From the NCBI GenBank assembly GCA_030035585.1, contig CM057474.1, positions 2,908,501-2,972,500 of the forward strand: a DNA stretch of 64,000 bases, read 5' to 3'. The position numbers and the translations under genes are program-made. The notes below the pieces were generated by a model that ran no database searches, was not told the DNA's origin, and saw only the letters and a list, made by a program, of their open reading frames with translations. Below, in pieces: positions 55,510-64,000 of this stretch. The stretch comes from Dugong dugon (lineage: Eukaryota > Chordata > Mammalia > Sirenia > Dugongidae). Each line of letters starts with the position of its first letter. Within the stretch, counting starts at the first letter, position 1.

Positions 55510-56350
55510 TTAGTCGTGTTCATTCATTTATTCATTAACTCAACAAACGTTTTGAGTACCTATTATGTACCAGGCATTGTTTTGGGTGATGGTACAGCAA
55601 TTCAAAAAGAAAATAAGTAAGAAATAGATAAACAAGTAAAACCCTCTGGTGTGTCGCATTGCAATAAATGCTATAGAGAAAAATAAAACAGGGAAGGAGG
55701 ATAGGGAGTTTGCCCAGAGCTGGATTGTGACTTTGATGGCGTTATCAGTCAAGACCTCACAGAAAAGATTTTAACTCTAAGGGGGATGAGCCACGAGAAT
55801 ATCTCAGGAAAGAGTGTTTCAAACAGGGACAACTGCGGAGGCCTTTGTGCCTGAAAGCAGAGTAAGCAAGAGGGAGATGTAGAAAATGAGGTAAGAGGTA
55901 AAGACACAGATCTTGCAGGACCTTGTAGCTACTGTAAGAGCTTTGGATTTTACTCCCCATGAAATGGGTTAAAAGGTTTTGGAAAGAGAAGTCACTCAAT
56001 CTAACTTAATGCTTTGAAGGGCTCGTTCTAGCTGCTAAATTCAGATTGGGGAAAGGTGGAAACAGGAGACAGGTTTTGCAGGAATCCAGGAGAGACATGA
56101 TGGGGGTTAGGACTGGGGTGGTGGAGGAGATCCTGGGAAATTATCAGATTCTCTGTATATTTTGAAGGTAGAGCCAGTCATACTTCCTGATGATTCGGAA
56201 GTGGAGTGTGATCAAATGAGAAATTAAATTGACCTCAAAGTTTTTGGCCTGACTAATAAGAAGAAGGTTGCTACTTAATTAGGTGGCAGATTTTGAGGGG
56301 AAAATGAGGATTTGTTTTTGGACATGCTTAGTTTGAGATGTCTATTACAC
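55510..56350 (-). repeat. L2 LINE, about 840 bp
   Basis: Starts with the complement of the L2 3' end ('tattatgtaccaggcattgt') and continues with 'gctatagagaaaaataaaac', 'ccttgtagctactgtaagag' and 'gaaggtagagccagtcatac', in L2 order. This is the best L2 copy in the window. Confidence 0.7.
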
Positions 56351-56364
56351 TTTGAAATGGAGAT

Positions 56365-56440
56365 GTTAGGTATGTGTATGTAAGTGTGAGTATGAACATT
56401 TGTGTGTATGTGTGTGTGTGCACGTGTATGTGTGTGTATA
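56365..56440. repeat. (GT)n-rich tract
   Basis: GTGTATGTGTGTGTG-type units, imperfect. Confidence 0.85.
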
Positions 56441-56614
56441 TAAAAGTCTGGGAGGCATTTCGGCTAGAGACACAAGCTTAGGAATTGTAAGTTTGTAAAA
56501 TAATTTTCCCTAGATACATTCCTTTGAATTGAGCTATTAACTGAAGAAAGTGTTAGGACTGACTGTCGAGAACTGATAACATATAGCGCAAGTCTTTCAA
56601 AGGGGTTTTTAAAC

Positions 56615-56825
56615 AAAAAGTGACTAGGAGTGGATGGTGAGTAGAGTTCGGAAGAGGCATGAGGTAGAGCGGTTTCTGCAGTTGGTAATGTTTTGTTTCT
56701 TGCTCTGGGTGCTAGTTGCATGGCTGTATTCACTTTGTGAAAATTCATCAAGTTGTATGCTTATGATTTGTATACTTTTCTTAATGTATTTTGCAATTCA
56801 TTGTATGCTACTTAAAAATTCTTTT
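56615..56825 (+). mobile_element. Possible L1 3' UTR fragment
   Basis: 'tattcactttgtgaaaattc', 'atcaagttgtatgcttatga' and 'tttgtatacttttcttaatg' resemble an L1M 3' UTR. Confidence 0.45.
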
Positions 56826-56911
56826 AAAAAAGGCCTACATAAAAAGATCATGTGTTATTTGTACATAGAGAAGGGAATGATTAGCACTGTCCATAAAGTT
56901 TTCATTGAAAG

Positions 56912-57519
56912 AACCAAAAACCAAACCCATTGCTACTGAGTTGATTCTGACTCATAGTGACCCCGTAGGACAGAGTACAACTGCCCCAGACGGTTTCCAA
57001 GGAGCAGCTGGTGGATTTGAGCTGCCAACCTTTTTTTTTCAAATTGTACTTTAGATGAAGGTTTACAGAACAAACTAGCTTCTTATTAAACAGTTAGTAC
57101 ACATATTGTTTTATGACATTGGTTAACAACTCCACGACATGTCAACACTGCCCCTTCTCACTCAACCTTGGGTTCCCTATTACCAGCTTTCCTGTCCCCT
57201 CCTACATTCCTGTCCTCACCCCTGGGCTGGTGTGCCCATTTAGTCTTGTTTTGTTTTAAGGGCCCGTCTAATCTTTGGATGAAGGGTGAACCCCAGGAGT
57301 GACTTCGTTACTGAGCTGAGAGGCTGTACAGGGATCATACTCTCAGGGTTTCTCCACTCTGTGTCAGGCCAGTAAGTCTGGTCTCTTTTTTTGTGAGTTA
57401 GAATTTTGTTCTACATTTTTCACGAGCTGTGTCCAGAACCCTCTATTGTGATCCCTGTCAGATCTGCCGACCTTTCGGTTAGCAGCCAGACTCTTAACTA
57501 CTGCACCACCAGGGCTCTT
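56912..57519 (-). mobile_element. AfroSINE split by an L1-type 3' end
   Basis: SINE parts are 56912-57031 and 57464-57519. The outer target duplication TTGAAAGA is at 56905 and 57523. The insert is described separately. Confidence 0.9.
57032..57463 (-). mobile_element. L1-type 3' end inserted into an AfroSINE
   Basis: Starts with a T run (complement of poly(A)), then 'caaattgtactttagatgaa', 'ggttaacaactccacgacat' and 'ctattgtgatccctgtcaga'. The SINE sequence CTGCCAACCTTT/CTGCCGACCTTT is duplicated at the edges (57022 and 57464). Confidence 0.85.
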
Positions 57520-57875
57520 TTGTTGAAAGAGCACTACTTAAACAAGTAGAAAGGTAGAAAGAGAGCTTTCTAGAAAAGATAAAGCACAAAGGTCTGCACT
57601 TTGTCTTTGCAAGAGAAGCAGGAGTGTTTAGGAGCCACTGTGGAGAGTAGCCATTTAGTTAGAAGGGGGGTTCATTTTCCAGGACAGGAGAATAAAGTAC
57701 ATGTGGGTTGTTTGTAGATTGACTTTTATCGTGTATCAGTCATTCCTACTCAAAAGTTTTGAAGTCGATTTAGCACCCCCTCTTTTTTTTTAATCAGCAA
57801 CTTCTAAAAAGAATGTTTCCTTTGTATTCCCATTGCAACTGTCTTAGATCAGGACTTTCTGCAGACTTTAAAGAG

Positions 57876-58380
57876 TATCATGGATTGAATTGTGTCCCCC
57901 AAAATATGTGTAGCAACTTGGCTAGGTCACGATTCCCAGTACTGTATGATTGTGTTATCTGATGTGATTTCCTTATGTGTTGTAAACTCTATCACTGTGA
58001 TGAGATTATATGTGATCTCATGTGTTGTAAATTCTATCACTGTGATGAAGTTGACAAGATTAGTGTCTTAATGTAATCTCTTTTGAGATATAAAAGAGAG
58101 GAGTGAGCAGAGATACATGGGAACCTCATGCCACCAAGAAAGCAGTGCCAGGAGCAGAACGTGTCCTTTGGACCTGAGGTTCCTGCACAGAGAAGCTCCC
58201 AGACGAAAGAAAGATTGACGACATGGACCTTCCTCCAGAGCCGATGGAGAAAGCGCTCCCTTGGAGCTGATGCCCTGAATTTGGACTTGTAGCCTCCTGG
58301 ACTGTGAGAGAATAAATTTCTCTTTGTAAAGCCATCCACTTGTGGGATTTCTGTTGGAGCAGCCCTAGATGACTAAGACA
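57876..58380 (+). mobile_element. MaLR-like solo LTR with target duplication, SNX16 intron 2
   Basis: TATCATGGATTG to ATGACTAAGACA, flanked by AAGAG (57871) and AAGGG (58381), one difference in five. Same family as 3977. Its AATAAA near 58312 is on the sense strand of SNX16. Confidence 0.88.
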
Positions 58381-58577
58381 AAGGGTATCCAAATAATCTT
58401 ATTTCCCACCGTTATGTGTTACAAAGATAAATTACTAATTGTTTACTTCACAGCTAAAGGATTTATTCTTACCCCTCACTGATTCTCTTCCTTAAAAGCA
58501 GAAAGAGAAGTCTGTAAGGGAGAAAAATCGAATGGGGAGGGTGATCTATAGTCCCTAAATAATGTGTTATCTCTAGA

Positions 58578-58862
58578 GCAACACGGTCCAATAGAAATCT
58601 AATGTGAGCCACAAACGTGAGGCACATTTGTAATTTTAAATTTACTAGTAGCCACAATAAAAAAAGTAAAATTCTTTTTATATTTTGTTTAATGTAATAT
58701 ATCCAAAATACTGTTTCAACATGTAATCAATATAAAAGAATTTTAGTGACATAATTTTACATTTTTTCTTACTAAGTCTTTGAAATCCAGTGTGTATTTT
58801 ACACTCATTACACATCCCTCTTTGGACTAGCCACATTTCTCGTGCTCACTAGAGACCTCTGA
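58578..58862. mobile_element. Ancient hAT-type non-autonomous DNA transposon
   Basis: 'ggtccaatagaaatctaatg', 'ttactagtagccacaataaa', 'caacatgtaatcaatataaa' and 'gactagccacatttctcgtg' are in family order, with inverted ends. Confidence 0.7.
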
Positions 58863-59761
58863 AGCTACAATTGAAAGTGATGGCATGGCCAACTTCAGGA
58901 AGAGGTGTTACTCTTTTCAAGAGAGTTTCACTCATTCAGCAGACGTTGAGAACCTTATACCAAAATACTGTCCCAAAACCTGCTGGGAAATGTTTCTCTG
59001 ACATTCTGCCATAAATAGCATGTCCTCAAAATAAATTTTAAAATTATACTTATAAAAAAGTTTTTTCATGTTATATGCTTTTTAAGTATATTGGCTTGCT
59101 TCAGCCAAGTTTTTCTATTCAGTAGCCTAGGTAATTGTGCTTAATTACAAGAATGTAAAATTTTATCTGTTATGAGAACTTTTTTAGTTTGAGTTTCAAC
59201 CTTGAAGATTAAAACAACATTGAACTTATTTGAAAATTTTGCTTCATAGTTATTGGATTTTAAATTTAAATTATGTAGGACAAGAGTGGTTGTTATTCAC
59301 AGCTCATTAAAGCTTGAGTGATTCTTTTGTCAATTTTAGAATATGTCGACATAAGATATTTTGGAAGCTCATGAGTTCATTGTTACTTAGTGTGCACAGA
59401 AAAAGCATTCTTTCGAATTTGTCGTATTTGTGTATCTTTAAAAAAAATCTCATTTTCGGTGTCAGCATTTTGATTACTTACACATTTTCATGATCTAAAT
59501 GAATTTTATATTTTTTACGTTATAATTTTCATAGTATTCCTGTACGATCGTGTCTTTAAGACTAAATAACATTCATAGATGTTGATATAAAATGGTGAAG
59601 CTTAATTATTTAATGCATTCCTCATAGTGAAAGCTAACAAGTGTTCCAGCTTTAACCGTTACATATATAAGCTTAAAAAAATGTTATTGTTATCATCGGA
59701 GTTGCCAAGGAAAAAATTTAAAAATATTTGGCTTGAATTTTTAAATATCTTTATTTCTCTC
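58863..59761. other. Intronic sequence, nothing recognised
   Basis: AT-rich part of SNX16 intron 2. The polypyrimidine tract for exon 3, including 19 consecutive T, starts at about 59751. Confidence 0.5.
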
Positions 59762-59788
59762 TTTTTTTTTTTTTTTTTTCCTGCATAG

Positions 59789-59875
59789 GTATATAAAGTA
59801 CTAGTGAAGAAAACCCCAGAAGAAAGCTGGGTGGTTTTTAGAAGATACACTGACTTCTCTAGACTTAATGACAAA
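59789..59875 (+). CDS. SNX16: SNX16 exon 3, residues 126-154 (PX domain)
   Basis: This 87-bp exon (29 codons, phase 0 at both ends) encodes [20 protein letters not shown] and then TDFSRLNDK. It is the second and third beta-strands of the PX domain. The RRY motif falls at residues 143-145; in PX domains this arginine contacts the 3-phosphate of PI3P and the tyrosine stacks on the inositol ring. The acceptor follows a long T tract (CTGCATAG|GT) and the donor is AAA|GTAAGT. The exon joins residue T125 without a gap. The rest of the PX domain, the C-terminal coiled coil and the stop codon are outside the window. Confidence 0.96.
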
Positions 59876-60149
59876 GTAAGTTTTTAGTGAGTCCAAAACT
59901 AACTTTTCAGTTATGAATTATTATCTGTTCCTTATACTTTTTCCATTATACTTGTGTTTTTTCTTGCTGTTAATTATTTGAATCAAAGGGTTTTTATTTC
60001 ACTTTAGTAACTTAGATTCCCATCTATAACATAGCTTTATTTTTTATGGAAAAAAAATGTTTTTAATGTAAAAATGTGAAACCTTAAAGTTGCTAAAAGA
60101 AAATATAAATGATTATATAATTTTGTGGATTTGGAGAGACATATATGGT

Positions 60150-60309
60150 TGTTGTTGTTGTTAGGTGCCATTGAGTCAGTTCCAACTCATAGGGACCCTG
60201 TAGGATAGAGTAGAACTGCCCCATAGGGTTTCCAAGGAGCAGCTGGTGGATTTGAACTGCCGACTTTTTGGTTAGCAGCCGAGCTCTTCACTGCACCACC
60301 AGGGCTCCA
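60150..60309 (-). mobile_element. AfroSINE with RTE-type tail
   Basis: Starts 'gttgttgttgttgttaggtg' 'ccattgagtcag' on the + strand, the RTE-style end, then the normal AfroSINE body and head ('ccaccagggctcc'). Confidence 0.92.
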
Positions 60310-60365
60310 CGTATGTAGTAAGACACCCATGTGATTGCAAGAGAATGAACAGAAAATGTTTTGAA

Positions 60366-60886
60366 CATACTGTGTTACTTTCCTCTTGCTGCATAAGAGA
60401 TGACCACAAACTCAGTGACTTTAAACAACATCAGTTTATTATCTCATGGTTCCCGTGGGCTCACCTGACTCACTGCTTAGGGTCTCACAAGGTCAAAATC
60501 AAGCTGTTGGCCAAACTTGGCACTTTCCTGGAGGCTCTGGGGAAGAGTCCTCTTCCCAGCTCCTTCAGGTTCTTGGCAGAATTTAGTTCCTTGAAGCTGT
60601 AGGATTGAGCTTCCTCTTTCCTTGCTGGCTGTCGGCCAGAGGTTGCTTTCAGCTCTTTGAGACCCCTCTCTAGTCCTTGGCGTGTGGCTCCTCCATCTTC
60701 AAAGCCAGCAACAGCATAGCAACTCCTTCTTTTGCTTTGAATTTCTGACTTTTTCTTCTGCCACCAGCCAGAGAAAACTCTCTGGTTTTAAAGGGCTAAC
60801 GTGATAAGACTAGGCCCGTCCAGATAATCTCCCCATCTTAAAGTGAACTGATTAGTAACTTTAATTACATCTGAGAAGTCTTTTTT
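60366..60886 (-). mobile_element. MLT1-type LTR in SNX16 intron 3
   Basis: The complement ends 'agtcactgagtttgtggtca' 'tctcttatgcagcaag', with 'gaacgtag'-type text replaced by 'gaaccatgagataataaact'. This is an MLT1-class 3' end in minus orientation. Confidence 0.65.
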
Positions 60887-60888
60887 GA

Positions 60889-61082
60889 TATGTAGCACAA
60901 TGGTTAGGCACTCAGCTGCTAACCAAAAGGTCAGTGGTTCGATCCCACCAGCCACTCTGCAAGAGAAAGATGTGGCAGTCTCTTTCCATAAAGATTACAG
61001 CCTGGAAACCCTGTTGGGCAGTTCTACTCTGTCCTATGGGGTTGCTGTGAATCAGCATCAACTCTACGGCAGCAGGTAGCAT
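60889..61082 (+). mobile_element. AfroSINE, long variant
   Basis: 'gtagcacaatggttaggcac', B box GTTCGATCCC, middle 'gatgtggcagtctctttcca', tail 'catcaactctacggcagcag'. Confidence 0.9.
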
Positions 61083-61119
61083 GACAGTCCAAGAAGTAAC
61101 ACTAGTGCCGAAGGTCATG

Positions 61120-61660
61120 GAACCATCTAGAATTCTGCCTACTGCACATATGAAGCAGAGAAAGAGGTTAATGGTAAACCTCTCTATATAAAGAGTACTT
61201 AAAAATAAATAATAAAAAGTGAACACAAAAGTAGAAAATACAACAAATGACATGAACAGGGTAATTCACAGAAGAAATATAAATGACCAGTAAAATTGTA
61301 AAGCATTTGATATCACAAAAACTCCAAGAGAAGAAAACTAAGAAACTTTTTCACCTATCATGTTGACAAACGTTTAAATGGTGTTATTTAGTGTTGGAAA
61401 AATGAACCTTCCTAGAGGACACCCTAAAGTGTCATATAATTTTGACATAATAAACACATTTCTGGGATTTATCCTGTATAAAAAATCATTGCTGTGGGCA
61501 AGATTTAGCTCTAAGGTTACTTACCACAGTGTTTTATTTATTGTCATCTTATCTGTGTTTTACTTCGTTTTTAATAGTTAAAAATTAGAACCAACCTAAA
61601 TTTCCAATAGGGAGTTGATTAAGTAAAATGTTGTCCAGAGAGCTGGAAGAAAATTGAGGG
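61120..61660 (+). mobile_element. Old L1 3' region
   Basis: 'gggatttatcctgtataaaa' and 'aaccaacctaaatttccaat' 'agggagttgattaa' match an L1M 3' end. Confidence 0.6.
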
Positions 61661-63080
61661 GTGGGGGGTATACTTGGCAGGTTGTGGGTATTTTGGAAAT
61701 CAGGAGACAAATCCTTTTTCCAAAAGAAGCGACTGGTTTATAGTGCTTCTAAGAGACCAAGTAAGATTACCTTAGAACATCCAGAAATTAGTCCCTAATT
61801 TTGACAGATGTTTAGTAGAGAAAACTTCACTGGTTCTCTTCTCTCCATTTGACACCTTCTCTTTCCTCCTCCTTTGGCTTACTTAAAACTTCTAAAGTTA
61901 GTATATTCTTTTAACGTTTGATGATGTGAAACCCCATTTATGTGGTTTAGCAGCTGTCTGGCTGCCAAAACATTCCTACCATTCCGAAAACCTCAGCTTC
62001 CATATAAAAAGTATAATATAAAATGTCAAACTATTTAGCCTTTATTAAGGTGTTGTGGAGTTGCCTTTCTGTAATATGCCAGGATACTTCAGGTGTTATT
62101 TGTAATGTAACACCAGCATATGTGAACTGCATTACTGTTCCTCAGCTTCATGTATTACACTGATAAATTAAAAACCTGTAATTCTGTACTCCTGTTGATT
62201 TGTCTTAGATAACTGAACAGGAGGATCAAAGCGGTTCCTAAAGTTACCAGATACTTAAGTGGAATTCTTAGCTTTCTTTTAAAATTGTTATAATTTTGTT
62301 CAAGCAGATTTAATTTTTAAAGTTTCCATTTAAAACTATTTAATCCTTTATGACTTAAAGTTTTTCTTTTAGGCCTTAACGATTACTTAGTGTTTACTTG
62401 CTTTTATCTCTTTATCTTTATTGCTAAAGTATTTCTTAGACAAACTGAAATGTAGACAGTTCATAGGCTTTTTGAAAAAAGATGCTAGTAGGAGTTTAAT
62501 ATAAATCCAATAAATATCTCCATGACAACTTCAAGTTAGTCGCTTAAAATTAGTAAGTGTCTAAGTCATTTTTTTTAGATACCAGAAAGAGCTGCAGCCA
62601 TCACTGGCTTTTACTGGCAAGAATAAAGAATGCCTGTTAAACACCAGCAGGCACAAAGGTTAAATTATAGTAAATGTTTGTATCATTGTTAATATAAAGT
62701 GAAATATTAGGATCTTTCATTTTACAAAAGCAATCATCAGGTATTTACAAAATGAGTAGCTTGAGTTCAGCATTGTGCTAGTAATTTGGGATTATGTAGA
62801 CTATATACATGTGATCTTAACTCTGAGGTGTTTACACCTGGAGAAATAAAGAGGTTTAGCCAAAAAAAGAGAAATAGAGATAAAGAGAATGAGTGTACAC
62901 ACATATAAGAAATAATACGACAGTACAGAAATAAATGTTGGGTGAGGTTTCCATGTTTCATGGGTGTGGATAGTCAGAGGATAAAAGATAAATGAAGCTC
63001 AGAGAAACTAGGAGTGTTGCTGAATGTATTCATATATATTCAGATACGTACTCAATATATTCAGATATTCAGTATATTCA
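61661..63080. other. Intronic sequence, nothing firmly recognised
   Basis: Part of SNX16 intron 3. No exon with SNX16 coding sequence and no clear repeat. Confidence 0.45.
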
Positions 63081-63084
63081 TTAG

Positions 63085-63295
63085 GAAAGAAATATTTGTT
63101 GAACTGCTGATTTTCCTCAGGTACTAGGCCCCTCTCACAACTCAGTAAGGTGGGTTGTAGTTTTTCCTTCTTTATACATAAGGAAATGGGTCTGGAGAGA
63201 TTAACTAGCCCAAAGCCAGACTGCTAGTAAGTGACAGAGTGATTCAAACTCAAGCCTATCTGACTCCAACGGCCGTGCTTTTTGCAATACAGCAA
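63085..63295 (-). repeat. MIR SINE
   Basis: The complement shows 'gagtcagataggcttgagtt', 'ctctgtcacttactagcagt' and 'gcagtttggctttgggct'-like core text in MIR order. Confidence 0.65.
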
Positions 63296-63645
63296 GCTTC
63301 TAAGAGATGTAGGAGATGGTAGCTGGGATTTTCAAGTCTTTTAGTAGTTGATATATAATGTTAATAAACTATGTCCATATATAAGGCGATTTCCCCATTT
63401 TGCAGTGACAAGATACAAGAAAAAACTTTTGGCCATCATGAATATATGAACTCTTAATGATGTAGCTAAAGTAGCCAAATGTGTGTAATATTTAGTTAAT
63501 TTAGTTACACATCCATAATTGAAATCATACCTATAAAATAGCATTTATTTAGAAGTATGACTTCTTTTTAATCTCATATTTTATGGAATAATTTTATTTA
63601 GACTCTTTATATGACCTTCAGTATCAGATGGTTCTTCATCACTAA

Positions 63646-63722
63646 AACAAAAAAAACCAAACCCGTTGGCATCAAGTCAATTCCAACTCTTAGTGACCCT
63701 GTAGGACAAGCTAGAATCACTA
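63646..63722 (-). mobile_element. AfroSINE 3' fragment
   Basis: 'aaaccaaacccgttggcatc' to 'accctgtaggacaagctaga'. Only the tail third is present. Confidence 0.88.
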
Positions 63723-64000
63723 GGGCTTTATTTTTTTTAGTCATCTAACACAGTTTTCCAGAGCTTATCGTCTTTATTTCATCTAATTTGACAAAGAAGG
63801 CATTTTAAATACGTGTAAATTGCCATCCCTGGATGTTTTATTCTATGCCACAAGTACTCTTATATTAAGACACTTGTTTTTTTTCATCTGTCTACCCTAA
63901 ATAGGTATGTGTTTAGGGTCTCCATTATGTAGCATCTTCTACATTCGTTTCTTTTTACTCCTCCTCTTCTTCTGCAAAAAGGGGGCAAAAAGGATTTATT
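63723..64000. other. Intronic sequence to the window edge
   Basis: No SNX16 exon or other feature is recognised. The gene continues to the right. Confidence 0.5.

Larger units (their letters stand above)
49980..64000 (+). other. SNX16: SNX16 gene, 5' portion (promoter-proximal exon to intron 3; rest outside window)
   Basis: Two exons encode the N-terminal 154 residues of sorting nexin 16, joined by consensus splice sites. A non-coding exon 1 lies in the CpG island. Intron 1 runs to the AG at 51720, intron 2 from 52197 to 59788 (7,592 bp), and intron 3 from 59876 past the right edge. Both introns with coding neighbours are phase 0. Introns 2 and 3 are filled with MLT1, L1, L2, AfroSINE and hAT remnants. 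I saw no further SNX16 exon between 59876 and 64000. The exact transcription start is not determinable from sequence; 49980 is nominal. Confidence 0.93.

Noticed and set aside
59876-64000. Further SNX16 exon within the window
   Set aside because: I looked for the continuation of the PX domain after residue 154 and found no match with splice sites; the segments are intronic repeats and AT-rich sequence.

Overview
The window is nuclear DNA of a placental mammal, almost certainly an elephant or close relative (Afrotheria, Proboscidea). The main clue is about twenty copies of the tRNA-headed AfroSINE, together with RTE/BovB-type LINE fragments that share its 3' tail. MIR, L2, old L1, MaLR/MLT1 LTRs and hAT remnants confirm a eutherian background. 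I see no bacterial, viral or organellar gene organisation. Almost all open reading frames are chance readings through repeats or introns.

Layout. From 1 to about 49.6 kb I find no supportable gene. This is repeat-rich intergenic DNA, which fits the gene-poor region upstream of SNX16 in other mammals. Notable points are a 101-bp near-perfect hairpin at 3.1 kb, a palindromic MITE at 33.4 kb, an inverted RTE structure next to hAT transposase remains at 29-31 kb, and a dense LTR cluster at 42.1-47.4 kb. That cluster holds a complete but non-coding MaLR provirus and two head-to-head solo LTRs. Many insertions are nested in one another and flanked by target-site duplications that can be read directly.

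From about 49.7 kb to the right edge lies the 5' part of one gene on the + strand, SNX16 (sorting nexin 16). It has a TATA-less CpG-island promoter (about 49.84-50.61 kb) with ZNF143-, CRE/ETS- and CLEAR/E-box-like sites. A non-coding first exon follows, then exon 2 with the start codon (residues 1-125) and exon 3 (residues 126-154, including the PX-domain Arg-Arg-Tyr motif). The rest of the PX domain, the coiled coil and the 3' end lie beyond the window. SNX16 is a PI3P-binding endosomal protein, so a CLEAR-like site in its promoter makes biological sense but is unproven.

I did not find a convincing new biological system. The most interesting items are the SINE-LINE partnership (AfroSINE shares both an internal segment and its tail with the RTE element), the two palindromic elements, the paired inverted LTRs, the strong-context uORF in SNX16, and a few CpG-retaining non-repeat stretches that could be regulatory. 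Family names for repeats come from recognition by eye, not a database search.
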